From assembly GCA_023055355.1 (NCBI GenBank), contig JALJCS010000001.1, positions 92,055,381 to 92,119,380 on the forward strand: a stretch of DNA of 64,000 bases. Direction: 5' to 3'. The notes under the pieces were generated by a model. The model was given only the letters and a program-made list of their open reading frames with translations. It made no database searches and was not told the DNA's origin. The DNA is from Agelaius tricolor (Eukaryota > Chordata > Aves > Passeriformes > Icteridae). Position numbers and translations under genes: made by a program. Below are positions 60,141-64,000 of this stretch, in pieces. The number at the start of each line of letters is the position of its first letter. Within the stretch, counting starts at the first letter, position 1.

Positions 60141-62539
60141 GCCTTCCTATTGTTTTCCTAAAACAAAAGGATCTCAGTTTCACAGAGCCAAGACTTTTGT
60201 AACAACCCAGTCACTACATTTCTTGGAAGTTCAAGAAACAGTTAATTCAACATGATCTCAGAAAAAGCCTAGTAGCAGAAAAGCGCTTGCTGAAGGCCTT
60301 TTGCTTTACTCTGGGTTTTAGTTAATTCTATACATGACAGCTAGGTCATAATTCATTCCAGCCCATTTGCAAGCCAAGGATTCTAGGATTTGTATAATTC
60401 TTTTGTAAAATAGCCAATTTCATGCAGAGCATGCAAACATTCAGAATTGCAACTGTCAGGAGACAAAATTTGCCAACAGCCGAATGGAATTAAATTCAAA
60501 AACATTTCAGTCACTCTCTTTTATATTAAGTAAGCATAAAACAAAATTTTGCAGAAAAAAAAATGGTTGTGATTCCAAAATAATATTTTGTCATTGATCC
60601 ACAGATACTAATTCAACCCCAAATCCTTAAAACTCAAGGCATTTTTCATGAAACTCTGATGGAGGTTTCTATGCTTTCCAGGCTTTCCTGACTCTCCCAG
60701 CCCTGCAGAGAAACAGGCAAATGAAAAGCCCTGGGTATAGCCATAGCTAACAGTATAGTTACAGATTTTAGGTTTTGGCTGTTTTTTTCTATTTATAAAT
60801 ATCCCAAGAATAAGCTGTAATTTGACTGCTTATTTCTTTAATGTAAAGTAATATCATTGTCAGGTTGCAGACTAGACACAGAATATTCACTGCAAGTATC
60901 AAGCAAAATCCATCTAAGATTTGAGCTAGATTTCAGGTCATCACTAACAAAGCAGTAGACAAAGACCTAACTGTGTTTCCATGCAATTTAACTATATAAT
61001 ATCATTGTTTATGGATGTGCCCAGTGCTAGAAGTAGTTAAACTTTCAGTTGGATCAAGGAATTTGTCATATGAGGAACATCAAAATGTTCTTTGGCATTG
61101 TTTTTACTTTAGAACAACAAATAAAAGGCGTTTTTATCGCATTCATTTGTGCTGTTGCATTTTTTTAATAAATTCAGACTTGACAGCATAAGGTTTATAA
61201 ATACATGAGGTTTATGAACACATAGTTTATGAACACATTTTGGTTTAAATAAATCACTTATATATTAGGAAATCTTTAAAAATGCCAATTGTCCACAGTG
61301 ATATTGTATAAAAATATTTCTGTTTCCTAATTAAAATAGGACGTTTCATTTCAAAATATCCTTCTATTTGTTTTTTACAAAAAAAGGTTAAGAAGTCCAC
61401 AGATCAATAAATATTTCTAGTGTTTTAGGATTTTAACTATGCTATCCACCAAAACTATCTGAATGGTTTACATTTGGAGTAACTTCACTCCCACCCTGTC
61501 ACTCCATCCCTGCCACTGAAGTCCAAACAAATTATCTGTTCTGGAAGAGCTAAACTGAAAGACAAGACAGTCACAATTGTCAGTCTGAAATTAGCAGGAA
61601 TTTCAGCCCACCTCAATGCCACTAGCAGGGTAGGTGATGCCCATGGGAAAGTGGTGGCACCTTCCCATTAGACTGCAGCCCCCTCCACACATGGCCTGGG
61701 GCAGGACCCCCTTCAGCCACTCAGTATTACTCTGTTTCCACAGGTGAGTCAGAGCCTGAAGACTCCCTGGGGCAGAATTGCCACTTCATACCAGCCTTGC
61801 TCTGAATCTGGCCAAGCCAAGCAGCTGCAACCCTGCATTACTCATTTGGCAGGCAGGTCGATCCTACAATTTGTTGAGCACATATAGCAGTCCATTAAAT
61901 AAACCTTGATGTGTGTGAAGTCCTCAAATTCAATGGGAATACTGCAGTGATTGAGAGATTTTGGTTTCAAGGATCCCATCCTTCCCAGTACTGGTCCATT
62001 CTGAGTTTGTGGGAATTTTGCCATTGAATTCCACTGGTGTTGGGGGGGTACTCCAGGGTCAGGTCAATTCTGTAACTTGGAGGAAAACATGCTTTTAACC
62101 ACATAATCTGTGTTTTAACCCAGCACTGATATTCTATTGCAGAAAACTTTTCTGCCTGCAAAATCTGCATTTCCACTTAGTAATGTTGTAGTTACAATCC
62201 TTGCAAATGTCTGCTTGGATGCACTATGAAAGTGGGGTAAAACTGAAACGAGTTGAATTAAAGGTGTTCCATGTTTACATTGGTTTAAAATGCCTTTTTC
62301 TCATAACTCTTCACAAGATACATGCTCCTGGCTAATCCTGAGAATCCAGGGAACAAAAAGCCACTTCACATAGTCTGTTTCAACTGTACAATGAAATATC
62401 CAAAGGAATTAGTTTGGACAAATGCTTTGATTTAGAGTTGTTTGAAGGCAGGGCAAGTTAACAGTGCCACTGGTGAAGATAATCCAAGGAATTTGAGATA
62501 AACAGGAGGTGAAATGTCTCTGGTTTAAGGGATAGCTGA
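60141..62539. other. non-coding DNA, AT-rich
   Basis: No gene was recognised. A short imperfect repeat of AGGTTTAT(A/G)AA(T/C)ACAT lies near 61190-61240. AT-rich words with a retained CpG (AAAGGCGTTTTTATCGCATTC near 61125) give part of this stretch a weak enhancer-like texture. Minus-strand frames at 61842-62176 lack domains. Confidence 0.5.
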
Positions 62540-62665
62540 TACTACACCTTGGTTTTCTTTCTAAAAGTCTGCACTTGCTGTCAGCAACAATGGATACAGC
62601 AGACTTGAGCTTCCTCATATCCACCAGACAATCCTGCTCATTCCCAACGATCACATATTCCCTGA
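62540..62665 (-). CDS. weak candidate exon, unknown product
   Basis: A minus-strand open frame reads VREYVIVGNEQDCLVDMRKL and continues KSAVSIVADSKCRLLERKP. Its composition is protein-like, with few of the Phe, Cys and Ser runs seen in most chance frames here. There is no ATG at the frame start. A stop lies shortly upstream, and CAAG before GTGTAG would serve as a mediocre donor. I do not recognise a family. It may be a chance frame. Confidence 0.15.
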
Positions 62666-64000
62666 CTTGCAGCTACTTTTCAATGTCTGTTGCTGCACAC
62701 AAGTGCTGACTTACCTCAATCTCAGTGCATGTGGAGGCTTCTGTTCCGTGAGCACTGAGAGCCAGCCAGTGGCTTTACTGTGGAGCAAAAGAAAAGGTCG
62801 CTACTGAAACAGCTTTCCAACTACAGGCCCTGTCTGCAGGGGCAGATGCATCTCCTCACACACACTCTGCATCCCTCTGTGATCAGGGGGCCCCAGGAAG
62901 ACCAGCTGGGTCTACCTATATGGAGAAACAGAAAATAAGTGCAGATACACTGCTATAGATAGAAGAGATGGGTCAAGAGAAGGGGAAATGAAAATGCATT
63001 GGGAGAAGCCATGCTCATTACAAGGGTCTGGAAAGCAGTTTGGGTGATTTTTTCCTCTGGTTTAAAAATGCCAATTCAAAATGAACACATATAAGCCATT
63101 TAGAAAACTCCATTTTAAGGAAGTGATTAAAAGAAAAGAATATAAAGGCAAAGTCAGACAGTGACTCCAAGAAAAGAGCACATATTTATCAATGTTGCTT
63201 TATTTGCAGAAGAAAACAATGCAATATTGGTCAAGTAATTTCTCTCCACTGAAGACCACAATAATATTAATTGAACAACTTACTTGACAAAAAACCCCAG
63301 CTATTATTTAGTCAGCTGTAGTTACAGCCTAATTTATGTCCGTTTCCATTCTCATTGTTATGAGAGTTTCCCTCAGGAGCTAACAGTGTGAGATAGTACA
63401 AAAACGCTTTTATTTATTTTGTATTATTGCCTACACCCAAATGCTTGCTAATTGTACTAGGTTTTTTCAACATGACAAGAGGAACATGCCGAGTGAGAAT
63501 TTTAACAGCAAAAATTATTTAAGAAACAAAAAAGTCTTGTTTTCCCCAACTCCCAACTTCTTGGACACCAGCAAATAACTGAGTAGGAAAACCAGAAAGA
63601 AGCATTTGTGACCTCCACAGTGCATTAACTGGCTTTAATGAGATGACAAAGTACCCAGAATCCAGCTGTCTACAGCAAATCATCCAGATCATCAAGCTGA
63701 GGGTACCTCCAAGTTATAAAACTGTCTCCATACAGCAGGCCCTGAGAAACCCATTTCAAAGCATCCCTACAACCTCCTCTTTTCACATACACACAAGGAA
63801 CACATGTCATTTTTAAGATGCCCAGAAAAGTAACCACAGTGTGAAATAAAAAATACAATAAAGTCCATGGGTATTTGGGGCCACTGGAGTATTTCTTCCC
63901 TTTATTTTTTGCTTTTTCCCACTACTTTTATCCTCCTCCTGGCAGCAGCCCTTTCTTGCTCTTAACCCTTAGCTATGCTACCTCTCCTTCCACCCCCCAA
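62666..64000. other. non-coding DNA, no recognised gene
   Basis: AT-rich unique sequence to the end of the window. Frames are at most about 60 codons and lack domains. No repeat family, RNA gene or promoter was recognised. Confidence 0.55.

Noticed and set aside
61900..62060. Phrases such as CAAATTCAATGGGAATAC and CCATTGAATTCCACTGG resembling an old interspersed repeat
   Set aside because: The matches are short and I could not place them in a named family.
1..64000. tRNA, rRNA, CRISPR, operon or prokaryotic mobile-element signals
   Set aside because: No cloverleaf with a B-box, no regularly spaced repeats and no dense same-strand genes were seen; the window is eukaryotic in every respect.

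Overview
The window looks like non-coding DNA from a bird, most likely an intergenic interval or a very long intron. It is AT-rich and CpG-poor. Its only clearly recognisable mobile elements are CR1-type LINE fragments, four with the avian-style 3' end and one reverse-transcriptase remnant. Other repeats are sparse and simple: A/T homopolymers, a few microsatellites and short tandem duplications. There is no prokaryotic gene organisation. The open reading frames are short, overlap on both strands, and at most about 180 codons long, which is close to what chance gives in 64 kb of this composition. I recognised no complete gene, tRNA, rRNA, CRISPR array or named non-coding RNA. Other sauropsids with CR1 elements cannot be fully excluded.

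Layout. Positions 1-11000 hold unique DNA, a 25-bp tandem duplication (2289-2338), a conserved-looking AT-rich block (about 2100-2240) and a minus-strand CR1 3' end (5715-5891). Positions 11000-15800 are the most structured: a 75-bp segment occurs twice in inverted orientation with one mismatch (11102-11176 and 14042-14116), the second copy sits in a mosaic of short direct repeats, and then come a GC-richer, CpG-bearing segment (14755-15245), a CR1 reverse-transcriptase remnant (about 15259-15331) and a conserved-looking block (15415-15715). Positions 15800-26300 carry a TATA-bearing promoter-like segment (18074-18240), a perfect 12-bp inverted repeat (21118-21173), and several blocks that resemble conserved non-coding elements, one with an ideal splice-acceptor context (22868-23050). 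Around 26500-27000 two successive plus-strand frames look protein-like and could be a decayed retrocopy or exon.

Positions 28000-42000 hold a 38-T run, a plus-strand CR1 3' end (30254-30546), a long polypyrimidine tract, an AT microsatellite, a 12-bp perfect hairpin (33007-33045) and AT-rich conserved-looking blocks near 41500-42260. Positions 42900-53200 hold another 12-bp hairpin next to a TATA box, an LTR-like segment, a short CR1 tail (47111-47200), an AATTT array, a GC-richer segment and the longest CR1 copy (52361-53195, minus strand). The last 10 kb contain two minus-strand frames with protein-like composition (57865-58136, which ends in a consensus splice donor, and about 62540-62665), plus simple repeats.

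No set of genes here can be shown to work together. The overall picture, few repeats and many short AT-rich blocks with retained CpGs and homeodomain- or POU-type words, fits a gene desert carrying cis-regulatory elements. That is inference and needs a cross-species alignment. I found no convincing new biological system; the inverted 75-bp duplication and the candidate exons are the items most worth checking.
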